Assembly (NCBI GenBank): GCA_031288815.1
Contig: JAITQR010000036.1
Coordinates: 1-25,614 of the forward strand
Source: Treponema sp.
GTDB lineage: Bacteria > Spirochaetota > Spirochaetia > Treponematales > Breznakiellaceae
Length of the DNA: 25,614 nucleotides
Direction of reading: 5' to 3'
Part shown: positions 7,741 through 15,115 of the stretch, in pieces
Numbering within the stretch: position 1 is the first letter of the stretch
Layout: each line of letters begins with the position of its first letter
Notes under the pieces: generated by a model
Database searches by the model: none
What the model was told of the DNA's origin: nothing
The model's input: the letters and a program-made list of their open reading frames with translations, nothing else
Translations under genes and position numbers: made by a program

Positions 7741-9124
7741 CATCATTCTGTGGGAACCGCAGCCGAAACAGGCGGAGGCGCTGGAGAACGCGGCCTTTGA
7801 AATGCTTTTCGGCGGCGCCGCGGGCGGCGGGAAGAGCGATTTCCTTTTGGCGGATTTTCTGTACGGGGTGAACAGCTGGGGCAAAGACTGGTCGGGGATA
7901 TTGTTCCGCAAAACCTACAACGAGCTGGAGGAGCTAATCAAACGGGCAAAGCAGCTGTACCTTCCCCTGACGGCCCGGCTGACCGACAAGGGGCGCACCT
8001 TTATTTTCCCCAACGGCGCGGCGCTGAAGTTCCGCTATCTGGAACACGACAACGACGTTGAGCATTATCAGGGGCACCAGTACACCTGGGTGGGGTTTGA
8101 CGAGCTGGGGAACTATGCCACGGATTACCCCTGGCGGTACATGATCAGCCGGGCCCGTTCCCCCGCGGGGGCGGAATGCTATATCCGCGGGACGGCAAAC
8201 CCCGGGGGGAAAGGCCACGCGTGGATCAAGGCGCGGTTCATCGACGGCTTTATTCCGGGAAAGGTTTACAAACACCTGGATCCGGATACCGGCCTTTCCA
8301 CCACCCGGTGTTTTATCCCCTCCACGCTGGACGACAACCTCATCCTGACGCGGCAGGACCCGGCCTATGCCCAGCGGCTCAAACTGCTGCCGGCCCACCT
8401 CTACCGGGCTTTGCGCTTCGGCGACTGGGACGTATTTGCCGGCCAGGTGTTCGACGAATGGCGGCGGGACCTGCACGTGGCAAAACCCTTCGCGCTGGGA
8501 AACGGGGAGTGGTACAAGTTCTACAGCCTGGACTGGGGTTTCGCGAAGCCCTTCAGCCTGGGGAAGTGGGCGGTGAACGCCGAGGGGCGGATGGTCCGCT
8601 ACGGCGAGTGGTACGGCTGCGCCAAGGACGAGATGAACACCGGCATCCGCATGGGCGCGGAGGAAGCGGCGGCCAAGTCCTGGGCCATGGCCATTCAGGA
8701 AGGGGTTTCGGAGATGGTGGCGGACCCGTCCGTCTGGAACAAGAGCGACACGGGGCCCAGCGTGGCGGACAAGTTCAAGGCCGCGGGGTTCAGGCTGATC
8801 CCGGCCAACAACGACCGGATTAACGGCCTGGCCATGATGCACCAGCGGATGATCACCAGCGGGGAGGACGGGCGGCCCATGCTGCTGGTATTTGACCATT
8901 GCCACGCCTTTATCCGCACGATTCCCGCGCTGACCCCGGACGAGCATCACCCGGAGGACGTGGACTCAAGCCTTGAGGACCACGTCTACGACGAGGCCCG
9001 GTACGCGGTTATGAGCCGGTTTGCCAGGAACCCGATCGGCGCCCTGCGGAAGCAGAACGGGAACTGGGAGTTCCGGGGGCAGACCGGGAAGAGCTGGGAT
9101 CCCTTTGCCGTGAAAAAAAAATAA
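7733..9124 (+). CDS. terL: Terminase large subunit (apparent ACG start)
   Basis: This is the DNA-packaging ATPase and nuclease. The first in-frame ATG is at 7802, but the coding signal clearly runs upstream: WEPQPKQAEALENAAFEML precedes the Walker A GGAAGGGKSD (K34 counted from 7733), as normal for this family. The ideal start behind GGAGGAGGAG reads ACG-GCT-AAC, so either a rare ACG start is used or one base differs from ATG. The Walker B is VGFDE (about 120-124), followed by TANPGGKGHAWIKARF as the coupling motif. The RNase H-like nuclease begins with SLDWG (D267) and continues through VADPSVW and LIPANNDRINGL. The length of about 463 aa fits Terminase_6-like podoviral TerL proteins. It overlaps terS by 8 nt. 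No frameshift is seen. Confidence 0.93.
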   Translation, partial: TANIILWEPQPKQAEALENAAFEMLFGGAAGGGKSDFLLADFLYGVNSWGKDWSGILFRKTYNELEELIKRAKQLYLPLTARLTDKGRTFIFPNGAALKFRYLEHDNDVEHYQGHQYTWVGFDELGNYATDYPWRYMISRARSPAGAECYIRGTANPGGKGHAWIKARFIDGFIPGKVYKHLDPDTGLSTTRCFIPSTLDDNLILTRQDPAYAQRLKLLPAHLYRALRFGDWDVFAGQVFDEWRRDLHVAKPFALGNGEWYKFYSLDWGFAKPFSLGKWAVNAEGRMVRYGEWYGCAKDEMNTGIRMGAEEAAAKSWAMAIQEGVSEMVADPSVWNKSDTGPSVADKFKAAGFRLIPANNDRINGLAMMHQRMITSGEDGRPMLLVFDHCHAFIRTIPALTPDEHHPEDVDSSLEDHVYDEARYAVMSRFARNPIGALRKQNGNWEFRGQTGKSWDPFAVKKK

Positions 9125-9187
9125 ATTTTTTTCAAAAAATGCTTGATACATATAACAAAACCGGATTCGCCGTGATACGCTCCGGGC
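9111..9187 (+). promoter_or_regulatory. AT-rich terL-portal junction with A/T inverted repeat
   Basis: The end of terL and the 63-nt gap to the portal gene are strikingly AT-rich. TGAAAAAAA (9111-9119) pairs perfectly with TTTTTTTCA (9126-9134) around a 6-nt loop spanning the terL stop. Then come TTGATACATATAAC-like bases that could hold a -10 element (TATAAC at 9151-9156), but no good -35 is seen. It is a plausible late promoter or protein-binding site. The ATG at 9188 lacks a strong ribosome binding site. Confidence 0.35.
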
Positions 9188-10882
9188 ATGGACCGGGAAA
9201 AAGAGCTGGCAGAGGACATCAAACTCCAACTGGAACACCTCAAGGACGAACGGCACAAGCGGGAGGCGGACTGGAAAAACGTCCAGGAGCTGGTGGCGCC
9301 GTCGGTTGTCAGCTTTGACCCGGCCGAAAAGATCCCCGCGCGGCCGAACCGGTTCACCTCGCGGCCGACGAATTACCTCAAGACCCTGGTGTCCGGGATT
9401 ACCGGCTATTCCATCAGCCCGAACATTGTCTGGCAGAAACTGGGGCTGGAAAACGCGGAGCAGCTGGACCTTTACGGGGTAAAGGACTGGCTTGAGGCGG
9501 TGGAACGGGTGCTGTACGCGGAATTCAACCGGAGCAACCTCTACAAGCAGGTGCCCGGCATGATCGCCAGCGCGGCCGCCTACGGCCACGGGGTGATGCT
9601 CATCGACGAGGACGTCGGCAACAGCCGGCTCCGGTTCACCAGCCTCAGCGTTCCGGAACTGTACCTGGACACCAACGAGTACGACGAGGTGGAGACGGTC
9701 TACCGGCGCTTCACCATGACCCTGGGGAACGCCGCCCGGTTTTTCGGGCTTGAAAACCTGGCCGGGAACCTCCGGCAGGATCATGAGGACCGGCGCAAGC
9801 GGAACAACGAGATCACGGTTATCCACGCGGTGTACCGGCGGGAGGACTACGACGAGGAAAAACCGGACGCGAAGCACATGCCCTTCGCGTCGCTGTACAT
9901 CGACGAGGGGAACGACCATCTTATCCGGGAATCGGGGTACCGGGAGTTCCCCTATGCGGTGTTTGTCTGGGACAAGATCGGCGGCGCCGCCTACGGGGAG
10001 TCTCCGGCGATCTATGCGCTGGACGACATCCGGCTTCTCAACCTTGCCGAGGAGAGCCGGATCAAGATCGCCCAGATGAGCGCGGAGCCGGCGATGAACG
10101 TCCCATCGACCATGAAGGGCAGCGAGAACGTCGTTCCCCGGGGGTACAACTACTACGAAAACCCCGAGGAGGTGATGTCGGTTATCCAGACCGGGGAGAA
10201 CTACCCCATCAGCCTGGAGGTGGTGGCAAGCATCGAGGACCGGATCAAGGACTGGTTCCACGTGGATTTTTTCCTGATGCTCCAGTCCCAATCCCGGCAG
10301 GGGCGGACGCAGATGACGGCGACCGAGGTGGTGGAGCTGCAGGGGGAAAAGGCGGCGGTCCTGTCGGATCTGGTGGTGAACCTCAACGAACCGCTGCAGA
10401 AGATTATCCAGCGGAGTTTCAACCTGCTGCTGAAGCAGCGGAAGATACCGCCCATACCCGATATCCTGCGGGAGTCCGGCGCACTGCTGAAAGTAGACTT
10501 TATCGGCCCCCTGGCGCAGGCGCAGAAGAAGCACCACGAGACCGGCGGGATCGCCCAGGGGATCGCCTTAATCGGCAGCGTGGCCAACATGGCGGCCGCG
10601 GCGCCGCCGGCCCTGGCGGCGCTGGACGTGGTGGATTTCGACCGGCTGGTGAAGGCCGGCCTGGAAGGGGCGGGGACGCCCCAGAACATCATCCGGGAGG
10701 ATGACGATATTGCGGCGATACGGGAGGCCAGGGCCCGGGCGGAAGCCCAGGCACAACAGCAGGCCCTGGCCCTGGAAGAGCAGAAAAACATCCTGGGGAA
10801 CTTCAACAAACTCAACGAGCCCCTGAAACAGGGGACGGCCCTTGAGGCGATGGGCCAGCAGATGGCGGGAGGGGGAGCGTGA
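9188..10882 (+). CDS. Head-tail connector / portal protein (T7 gp8-like)
   Basis: This 564-aa protein belongs to the bacteriophage head-to-tail connecting family (Head-tail_con), the portal of podoviruses. Typical parts are the N-terminal helix (LKDERHKREADWKNVQELVAP), the FTSRPTNYLKTLVSGITGYS segment, NRSNLYKQVPGMIASAAAYG with a following GVMLIDED strand, the YRRFTMTLGNAARFF region, ESPAIYALDDIRLLNLAEES in the stem, and RQGRTQMTATEVVELQGEK before a C-terminal helical barrel rich in A, E and Q. Twelve copies would form the ring through which DNA enters and leaves. It follows terL and precedes the scaffold and capsid genes, as expected. The stop overlaps the next gene as GTGA. Confidence 0.95.
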   Translation: MDREKELAEDIKLQLEHLKDERHKREADWKNVQELVAPSVVSFDPAEKIPARPNRFTSRPTNYLKTLVSGITGYSISPNIVWQKLGLENAEQLDLYGVKDWLEAVERVLYAEFNRSNLYKQVPGMIASAAAYGHGVMLIDEDVGNSRLRFTSLSVPELYLDTNEYDEVETVYRRFTMTLGNAARFFGLENLAGNLRQDHEDRRKRNNEITVIHAVYRREDYDEEKPDAKHMPFASLYIDEGNDHLIRESGYREFPYAVFVWDKIGGAAYGESPAIYALDDIRLLNLAEESRIKIAQMSAEPAMNVPSTMKGSENVVPRGYNYYENPEEVMSVIQTGENYPISLEVVASIEDRIKDWFHVDFFLMLQSQSRQGRTQMTATEVVELQGEKAAVLSDLVVNLNEPLQKIIQRSFNLLLKQRKIPPIPDILRESGALLKVDFIGPLAQAQKKHHETGGIAQGIALIGSVANMAAAAPPALAALDVVDFDRLVKAGLEGAGTPQNIIREDDDIAAIREARARAEAQAQQQALALEEQKNILGNFNKLNEPLKQGTALEAMGQQMAGGGA

Positions 10883-11166
10883 CGACAAATTGGGCGATTA
10901 TTTTAGACAATCTCCGGGAAATCATATACAACTATCGAACTTCCTCTACCTGTGAAGATTGCCGGAGATATAAGGGATTTAAGGTTAAATGCGCGAAAGG
11001 CATTATTGCGAATGCCTACGGTATTTGTAATGCGTTCAGGAAGAAAAGATCCGGTACCCAAAAACCTTGTACAGGGTGCAGCAACGGAAAACCGAAAAAA
11101 CCGGCCTTTCTTTGCAATTATTACAACGAAAAATGTGAAAAGTGCAATCCGGGAGGGGGAGCATGA
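10879..11166 (+). CDS. Small cysteine-rich protein, low GC
   Basis: I do not recognise this 95-aa product. It has ten cysteines in CEDC, VKC, GIC, PCTGC and LCNYYNEKCEKC settings, three of them CxxC pairs, which suggests one or two structural zinc sites. The N-terminal 20 residues form a helix (WAIILDNLREIIYNYRTS). It has no signal peptide or membrane segment, so disulfides are less likely than metal. DNA is much lower in GC than both neighbours (38% in the counted stretch 10921-10980), pointing to later insertion between the portal and Bbp19-like genes. The GTG start overlaps the portal stop (GTGA), and its stop overlaps the next ATG (ATGA). This placement makes expression with the late genes likely. 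Confidence 0.7.
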   Translation: MTTNWAIILDNLREIIYNYRTSSTCEDCRRYKGFKVKCAKGIIANAYGICNAFRKKRSGTQKPCTGCSNGKPKKPAFLCNYYNEKCEKCNPGGGA

Positions 11167-11327
11167 CCATACCCCCGAAGGCCGCTGTGTCCCGGCAGGA
11201 TGAGAACGTGAATTACTTTATCCTTCCTGGAGACACTCTGTATTTCGACGGTACGGATTATACGGTTTTGCCGAAGGGGGACGTGATGGAATTACCGACG
11301 GTCTACTTCGAAAAGGAGCTGAGATGA
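11163..11327 (+). CDS. Short hypothetical protein (54 aa)
   Basis: ATG at 11163 lies right behind GGGAGGGGG and overlaps the previous stop as ATGA; its stop overlaps the next start in the same way. The product has a beta-rich centre (VNYFILPGDTLYFDGTDYTVLPKGD) and a charged tail. An SH3-like or small beta-barrel fold is possible. No family is recognised. Coupled overlaps on both sides are the main support for it being real. Confidence 0.6.
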   Translation: MTIPPKAAVSRQDENVNYFILPGDTLYFDGTDYTVLPKGDVMELPTVYFEKELR

Positions 11328-11599
11328 CCGACAGTAAAGAAAAGCAGGAGCGGCAGGAAAAGGAGCGGCGGGAGAAGCGGGAGGTCCTGCTTGAGGTGTT
11401 CGGGACGCCGCGGGGGGCGCGGGCCCTGAACATCATCCTTGAGGATCTGCGGTTTTTCCACTGGACGGAGAACGAGGGGGAGCGGGCCCTGAACGAATAC
11501 GCAAAGTTTTTAATCCGGGAGCGGCTGGGGGTGGCCGACACCCTCCGCATCGCGGAGGCCGTCATGGCCGAAGCCAGCCAAAGCCGGGGAGGAGTATAA
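11324..11599 (+). CDS. Bbp19-like small podoviral protein
   Basis: This 91-aa protein begins with a very basic/acidic coiled segment (KEKQERQEKERREKREVL), followed by a compact helical domain: FGTPRGARALNIILEDLRFF, HWTENEGERALNEYAKFLIR and a final helix. The pattern (F-x-T-P-x-G-x-x-x-L, then a conserved GRR/GER helix) resembles the Bbp19 family, found between portal and scaffold genes in BPP-1-like podoviruses. Its role is not established; position suggests a head-assembly helper. The assignment rests on this short motif and gene order, not on an alignment. Confidence 0.62.
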   Translation: MTDSKEKQERQEKERREKREVLLEVFGTPRGARALNIILEDLRFFHWTENEGERALNEYAKFLIRERLGVADTLRIAEAVMAEASQSRGGV

Positions 11600-11600
11600 C

Positions 11601-12422
11601 ATGGCGGACCAGATACCTGGGAGTCAGCAGACGGCATCGGCGGAGACCGGCGGCCAGCAGGCCGGGAACGCTGAATCATTATCAAGTGTTATCGCTGGCG
11701 CGGCCGGAGCGAAACCCGCGGAAAACCCCGGAACCGGGGGGAACGCCAAGGGGGACGGAACAGCCGGAAGCGGATCGGCAGGAACGGCAAAACTGGCGCC
11801 CTGGACGGAACAGCTGCCGGAGGACCTCAGGGGGAATCCTGACTATGCCGGGAAGCTGGCGCAGTTTGCCAAGGTGGGGGATATGGCAAAGGCCTATCTC
11901 GACCTTGCGGGGAAGGACGCCGGCGCGGCCGTCCCCGGGAAAGACGCCACCGCGGAAGAAGCGGCGGCGTTCTGGGAAAAGGCGGGGAAGCCCAAGGATG
12001 CCGCCGGGTACTCCTTTGCCGGGGAGGAAGCCGCGAAGCCCTTTGCCGAAATCGCGCACGCCGCCAACCTGACCGAAACCCAGGCGCAGGCGGTGTACGC
12101 GCGGATGAAGGCCCTGGGGGAACAGCAGCTGGAGGCGGCAAAAAAGCAGCAGGTGGCGGCGTTTGCCGAAACGGAAACGAAGCTGAAAGAAGAGTTCGGC
12201 TCCCGGTACCCGGAAAAGATCGAGTACCTGAAGCGCGGGCTGCAGGCGGCGGGCGGTCCGGTAGGAACGCTGCTGCAGCAGGCCGGCATCGCCGGGCATC
12301 CGGACATCGTGCGGGCGTTTATCCTTTTCGGCGAGATGACCTCCGAGTCGGGGGGCGCGAAAGGATCGGGCGCGGCGCGGCTGAAATCGATCATGGAGGG
12401 CGGCGGCTTTGCGTATAATTAA
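11601..12422 (+). CDS. Capsid assembly scaffolding protein
   Basis: This 273-aa, acidic protein is rich in Ala, Gly, Glu and Lys. A disordered N terminus of about 65 residues (ETGGQQAGNAESLSSVIAGA) leads to a conserved-looking part, LAPWTEQLPEDLRGNPDYAG with AKVGDMAKAYLDLAGK, typical of tailed-phage scaffolds. FWEKAGKPKDAAGYSF and a long helix (AQAVYARMKALGEQQLEAAKK) come next, and a C-terminal helix probably binds the capsid protein. It would guide procapsid assembly and then leave. The ATG is behind GGAGGAG. It lies directly before the capsid gene, the standard location. No protease domain is visible, so cleavage-driven maturation is not indicated. Confidence 0.85.
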   Translation: MADQIPGSQQTASAETGGQQAGNAESLSSVIAGAAGAKPAENPGTGGNAKGDGTAGSGSAGTAKLAPWTEQLPEDLRGNPDYAGKLAQFAKVGDMAKAYLDLAGKDAGAAVPGKDATAEEAAAFWEKAGKPKDAAGYSFAGEEAAKPFAEIAHAANLTETQAQAVYARMKALGEQQLEAAKKQQVAAFAETETKLKEEFGSRYPEKIEYLKRGLQAAGGPVGTLLQQAGIAGHPDIVRAFILFGEMTSESGGAKGSGAARLKSIMEGGGFAYN

Positions 12423-12434
12423 GTTTTTTATGTT

Positions 12435-12439
12435 AGGAG
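12435..12439 (+). promoter_or_regulatory. Ribosome binding site of the major capsid gene
   Basis: AGGAG lies 5 nt before ATG at 12445. This favours 12445 over the upstream in-frame starts (12409, 12430) and over ATG 12460. Confidence 0.7.
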
Positions 12440-12444
12440 TGCTT

Positions 12445-13407
12445 ATGGCAGTATTAAACATGGCGGATCAGATTACCGCCATTGAAGCGGCAAAACGGGT
12501 AAACAACCCGGACGCGTTCCACATCATCGAATGCCTCCGGATGACCAACGAGATGCTGGCGGACCTCCCGGCCATCCAGGCCAACGACGGGACGGTCCAC
12601 ACCACGCTCCGGCGGCTCAACCAGCCCGGCGGGACCCACCGGATTTACAACCAGGGGGTCGATATCAAGGCATCCCAGACCGACACGGTCCGGGACCGGA
12701 TCGCGATGCTGGGGGCGTATTCCGTGGTGGACAAGGCCATGGCGGATCATACCGGGAACCGGGCGGCCTTCCGGCAGAGCGAGGCGGTGGCCATCCTCAA
12801 GGGGATGGGCATAGACCAGGCAAAAGATCTTGTCTACGGGAACAACACCGCCGACAAGGCCCAGATTGACGGGCTCGCGGTCCGGCTCAGCAAGGTGGAC
12901 AACAAGACGGTCTTCAGCATGGGCGGGAGCGGGAACGACCTTACCTCCCTGTACCTGATCGCGGCGGGCGCCGATTTGTGCCACCTGATCTATCCCAAGG
13001 GTTCCTCCTCGATCGGGGTTACCCGGAGCGACCAGGGGGAGAAGATCTGGGAGGACCAGGAAAAGAAACGGTACCAGGCCCTGGTGGAATACTTTGAGGC
13101 GCAGTACGGCATCACGATCCGGGACCCCGCCGCGGTTATCCGCATCTGCAACATTGAAGCCGCGGTGAACGGCGACGATCTGATCGACGCGATCCTGTCC
13201 TGCCGCCGGCGGCTCCCCCCGGGGGCGTCCACCTACGCGCTGTACGCGAACCTGGACGTGCTCATCAAGATCGACAAGACCGCCCGGGACCGGGGGAACG
13301 TGGTGTATACCGCCGCGGACCCCTGGGGCAAGGAAATCACCCACATCCGGGACATCCGGTGCCGGCAGATGGACGTGATTCTTTCCACCGAAGAAGCGGT
13401 GGCGTAA
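12445..13407 (+). CDS. Major capsid protein (BPP-1-like)
   Basis: This 320-aa protein matches the podoviral major capsid family typified by Bordetella phage BPP-1. Recognisable stretches are IIECLRMTNEMLADLPAIQ, THRIYNQGVDIKASQTDTVR, the AYSVVDKAMADHTGNRAAFR segment, KDLVYGNNTADKAQIDGLAV and the WEDQEKKRYQALVEYFEAQY segment near the C terminus. It should have the HK97 fold and form the icosahedral shell. The start at ATG 12445 is set by AGGAG at 12435-12439; an extended frame begins at 12409 inside the scaffold gene but has no better signal. It is flanked by scaffold and cement genes, which fits the highest-expressed late genes. Confidence 0.9.
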   Translation: MAVLNMADQITAIEAAKRVNNPDAFHIIECLRMTNEMLADLPAIQANDGTVHTTLRRLNQPGGTHRIYNQGVDIKASQTDTVRDRIAMLGAYSVVDKAMADHTGNRAAFRQSEAVAILKGMGIDQAKDLVYGNNTADKAQIDGLAVRLSKVDNKTVFSMGGSGNDLTSLYLIAAGADLCHLIYPKGSSSIGVTRSDQGEKIWEDQEKKRYQALVEYFEAQYGITIRDPAAVIRICNIEAAVNGDDLIDAILSCRRRLPPGASTYALYANLDVLIKIDKTARDRGNVVYTAADPWGKEITHIRDIRCRQMDVILSTEEAVA

Positions 13408-13416
13408 GGAGGGGGT

Positions 13417-13785
13417 ATGGCAAGTTTTGCGTATGACAAGCTGCACGATTTCGGGGACGCGGCCCTGGCGACGGATACCGCGTTCCCCAACGTGCTTGAC
13501 CTGAAAGACACCGGTATTGAGCGCATGACGGTGGACGTCCGGGTGCTTACCGCGGCCGCCGGGGGTACCAGCGTCGCGATCTCCGTCCAGGGCGCGCCCA
13601 ATCCGTCCGGAACCTTTGAGACCATCGTTACCGGGCGGACCATCGCCCTGGCGGATCTTAAGGGCGTGTACCAGCTGCCGATCCCGCCCACCAGGCACAA
13701 GGCCCTGAAGGTGGCAATCACCAAGGCCGGGACCTTTACGGCAGGGGTACTGAACGCGCAGCTCAATACCTATATCGGGAAGTAA
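13417..13785 (+). CDS. Bbp16-like capsid cement/decoration protein
   Basis: This 122-aa, beta-rich protein lies directly downstream of the capsid gene, behind AAGGAGGGGG. Motifs include DVRVLTAAAGGTSVAISVQG, FETIVTGRTIALADLK and the closing KAGTFTAGVLNAQL. Size, position and beta pattern match the Bbp16 cement proteins of BPP-1-like phages, which form jelly-roll-like knobs that stabilise the shell. Its C-terminal half is repeated, with 20 identical bases (13738-13757 and 14802-14821), inside the tail gene starting at 14094. The same fold has therefore been reused in the tail. Confidence 0.8.
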   Translation: MASFAYDKLHDFGDAALATDTAFPNVLDLKDTGIERMTVDVRVLTAAAGGTSVAISVQGAPNPSGTFETIVTGRTIALADLKGVYQLPIPPTRHKALKVAITKAGTFTAGVLNAQLNTYIGK

Positions 13786-13795
13786 GGAGGGGCCC

Positions 13796-14056
13796 ATGGC
13801 AAAAAACAACCAGATTAATCCGGGTGTTGAACGGCAGGATGATCCTGAACTTGAACAGGGGGACGACCTTGAGTTTGAACAGCAGGCCGATCCGGGTGTT
13901 GAACGGCAAACCGATCAGGCCAAGCCGAAGCCTAAACAGCGGGAGTACCGGCACGAGGTGCTTGAGGACTGCATCCTCAACGGGATTTACCGGAACAAGG
14001 GGGAGATCGTCTTTTCGGAAGGAAAGAAACTCCCCCACTGCTCGGTAATCGCATAA
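13796..14056 (+). CDS. Small phage protein with acidic repeats (Bbp15 position)
   Basis: This 86-aa product starts at ATG behind GGAGGGGCCC. The first 48 residues are acidic and disordered and hold a 24-residue repeat beginning PGVERQ, mirrored by an 18-nt direct DNA repeat (13819-13836, 13891-13908). The C-terminal part (HEVLEDCILNGIYRNKGEIV) looks like the small beta unit seen in many phage proteins encoded just after the capsid genes. Function is unknown. It is the last gene before the intrinsic terminator at 14061, so it belongs to the head operon. Confidence 0.68.
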   Translation: MAKNNQINPGVERQDDPELEQGDDLEFEQQADPGVERQTDQAKPKPKQREYRHEVLEDCILNGIYRNKGEIVFSEGKKLPHCSVIA

Positions 14057-14060
14057 CAGC

Positions 14061-14084
14061 CGGCGCCCTTCGGGGCGCCGTTTT
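14061..14084 (+). terminator. Rho-independent terminator after the head genes
   Basis: CGGCGCCC (14061-14068) pairs perfectly with GGGCGCCG (14073-14080) around a TTCG tetraloop, followed by TTTT. The short T-run and the immediate GGAGGG ribosome binding site of the next gene suggest partial rather than full termination. That would set head-protein transcripts above tail transcripts, like the terminator after gene 10 in T7. Confidence 0.9.
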
Positions 14085-14093
14085 GGAGGGACG

Positions 14094-15113
14094 ATGAACA
14101 TCGACACGCTATTGGCCAACCGGATACTGCTTGATATCGGCGACGAGATCCTCACCGAGGGTGACGTGGAGCAGGATACGCTTCGGTGGCGGATTTTGAA
14201 GGAGTACTATCTGGCGACGGTGATAAACGCGATATCCTCGATCCCGTGGACCAACGGGAAACGGCGGATTGCGCTTGAAAAAATAGACACGGTCTTCTCA
14301 AGCGAGGTGAATCCGGAAAATAAAATCGTGAATCACTCGCCCTACCGGTACATGTACAAGCTGCCGGCGGACTGCGCCCGGCCCCTGGAGATCCAGGGCG
14401 ATTATTTCTACGTCATTGAAAACGGCAACCTGCTTACCGACCGGGAAAACGCGGCGCTGCTCTACGTGAGCAACGGTCGGCTTGAGAAAAACTTATTTGA
14501 TTTTTTATTCGGGACTATCACCCTGTCCTCCTCAACCGTCGACTTTGCGAACATCTTTTCCGTAGAACTGCCGGGGGATATCCATACGGCGCTCTATGTG
14601 GTGGCCTCTACGGCCGTGACGGGCGGAACCACGGTAAAAGTAACCGTCAAAGGGGCCACGACGTCAAACGCTACGAACTGGACCGAAATAGCCTCGGCGG
14701 AATTTACCCCCGCGCAGATCAACGAGGGCAGGCAGAAGATCGATCTCTTTTCGGTACGGTACCCCTTTATAAAAGTCTCCATCGCCAAGACCGGGACTTT
14801 CACGGCAGGGGTACTGAACGCCTATTTGAAAGACGATTATCCCGGATACTGCGTCTCCCAGATGGAACCCATTTTTTACGAATACGTGGAAAAACTTATC
14901 GCGTCGAAGATGGTGACCAAGCTTACGCCGAGCCGGGCCGAACTGCGGCAGACGCTTTTCGCGGAAGCGATGCTGTCCCGGCAGGAGGCTTTGAGCAGCA
15001 TCCGTGCGGTTTCATCCTCGCGGATGAACGGGGAACGGCGCTGGGACGAGGAATTGCAAAACGCCCGGCAGGATCTCTACCTGCAGCAGGCGGCGCGGAA
15101 CGGGGGCCAGTAG
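14094..15113 (+). CDS. Tail tubular protein A-like protein with inserted cement-like domain
   Basis: This is a 339-aa protein. Residues 1-132 (LLANRILLDIGDEILTEGDV, SSIPWTNGKRRIAL and the SPYRYMYKLPADCARPLEIQ segment) and 247-339 (DDYPGYCVSQMEPIFYEYVE and the following helices) resemble the podoviral tail tubular A/gp11 head-completion family and align with the next gene. Between them, about residues 133-246, sits a beta-rich domain absent from the paralog. Its end, KTGTFTAGVLNAYL, matches the cement-like protein encoded at 13417. The role would be a gatekeeper ring under the portal; the extra domain could bind the capsid, tail or fibres. ATG lies behind GGAGGG right after the terminator. Confidence 0.82.
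   Translation: MNIDTLLANRILLDIGDEILTEGDVEQDTLRWRILKEYYLATVINAISSIPWTNGKRRIALEKIDTVFSSEVNPENKIVNHSPYRYMYKLPADCARPLEIQGDYFYVIENGNLLTDRENAALLYVSNGRLEKNLFDFLFGTITLSSSTVDFANIFSVELPGDIHTALYVVASTAVTGGTTVKVTVKGATTSNATNWTEIASAEFTPAQINEGRQKIDLFSVRYPFIKVSIAKTGTFTAGVLNAYLKDDYPGYCVSQMEPIFYEYVEKLIASKMVTKLTPSRAELRQTLFAEAMLSRQEALSSIRAVSSSRMNGERRWDEELQNARQDLYLQQAARNGGQ
14337..14397 (+). repeat. 61-bp perfect direct repeat, copy 1
   Basis: This copy is identical to 15323-15383. It codes the SPYRYMYKLPADCARPLEIQ segment shared by the two tail tubular A paralogs. Such identity, including third codon positions, indicates recent duplication or gene conversion. Confidence 0.95.
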
Positions 15114-15115
15114 CG

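Noticed and set aside
8966..10537. Antisense open frame over the portal gene (523 codons)
   Set aside because: It is a codon-bias shadow of a clear portal gene and has no recognisable family. The same applies to 7934-8950, 12454-13809, 16413-17678 and 23439-24563.
12409..12444. Upstream start for the major capsid gene
   Set aside because: The frame is open to 12409, but the AGGAG at 12435-12439 points to ATG 12445, and the extension would lie in the scaffold gene.
11601..12480. Similar MADQI starts in scaffold and capsid proteins as sign of duplication
   Set aside because: Only about five residues match and the proteins differ otherwise; it is likely chance.
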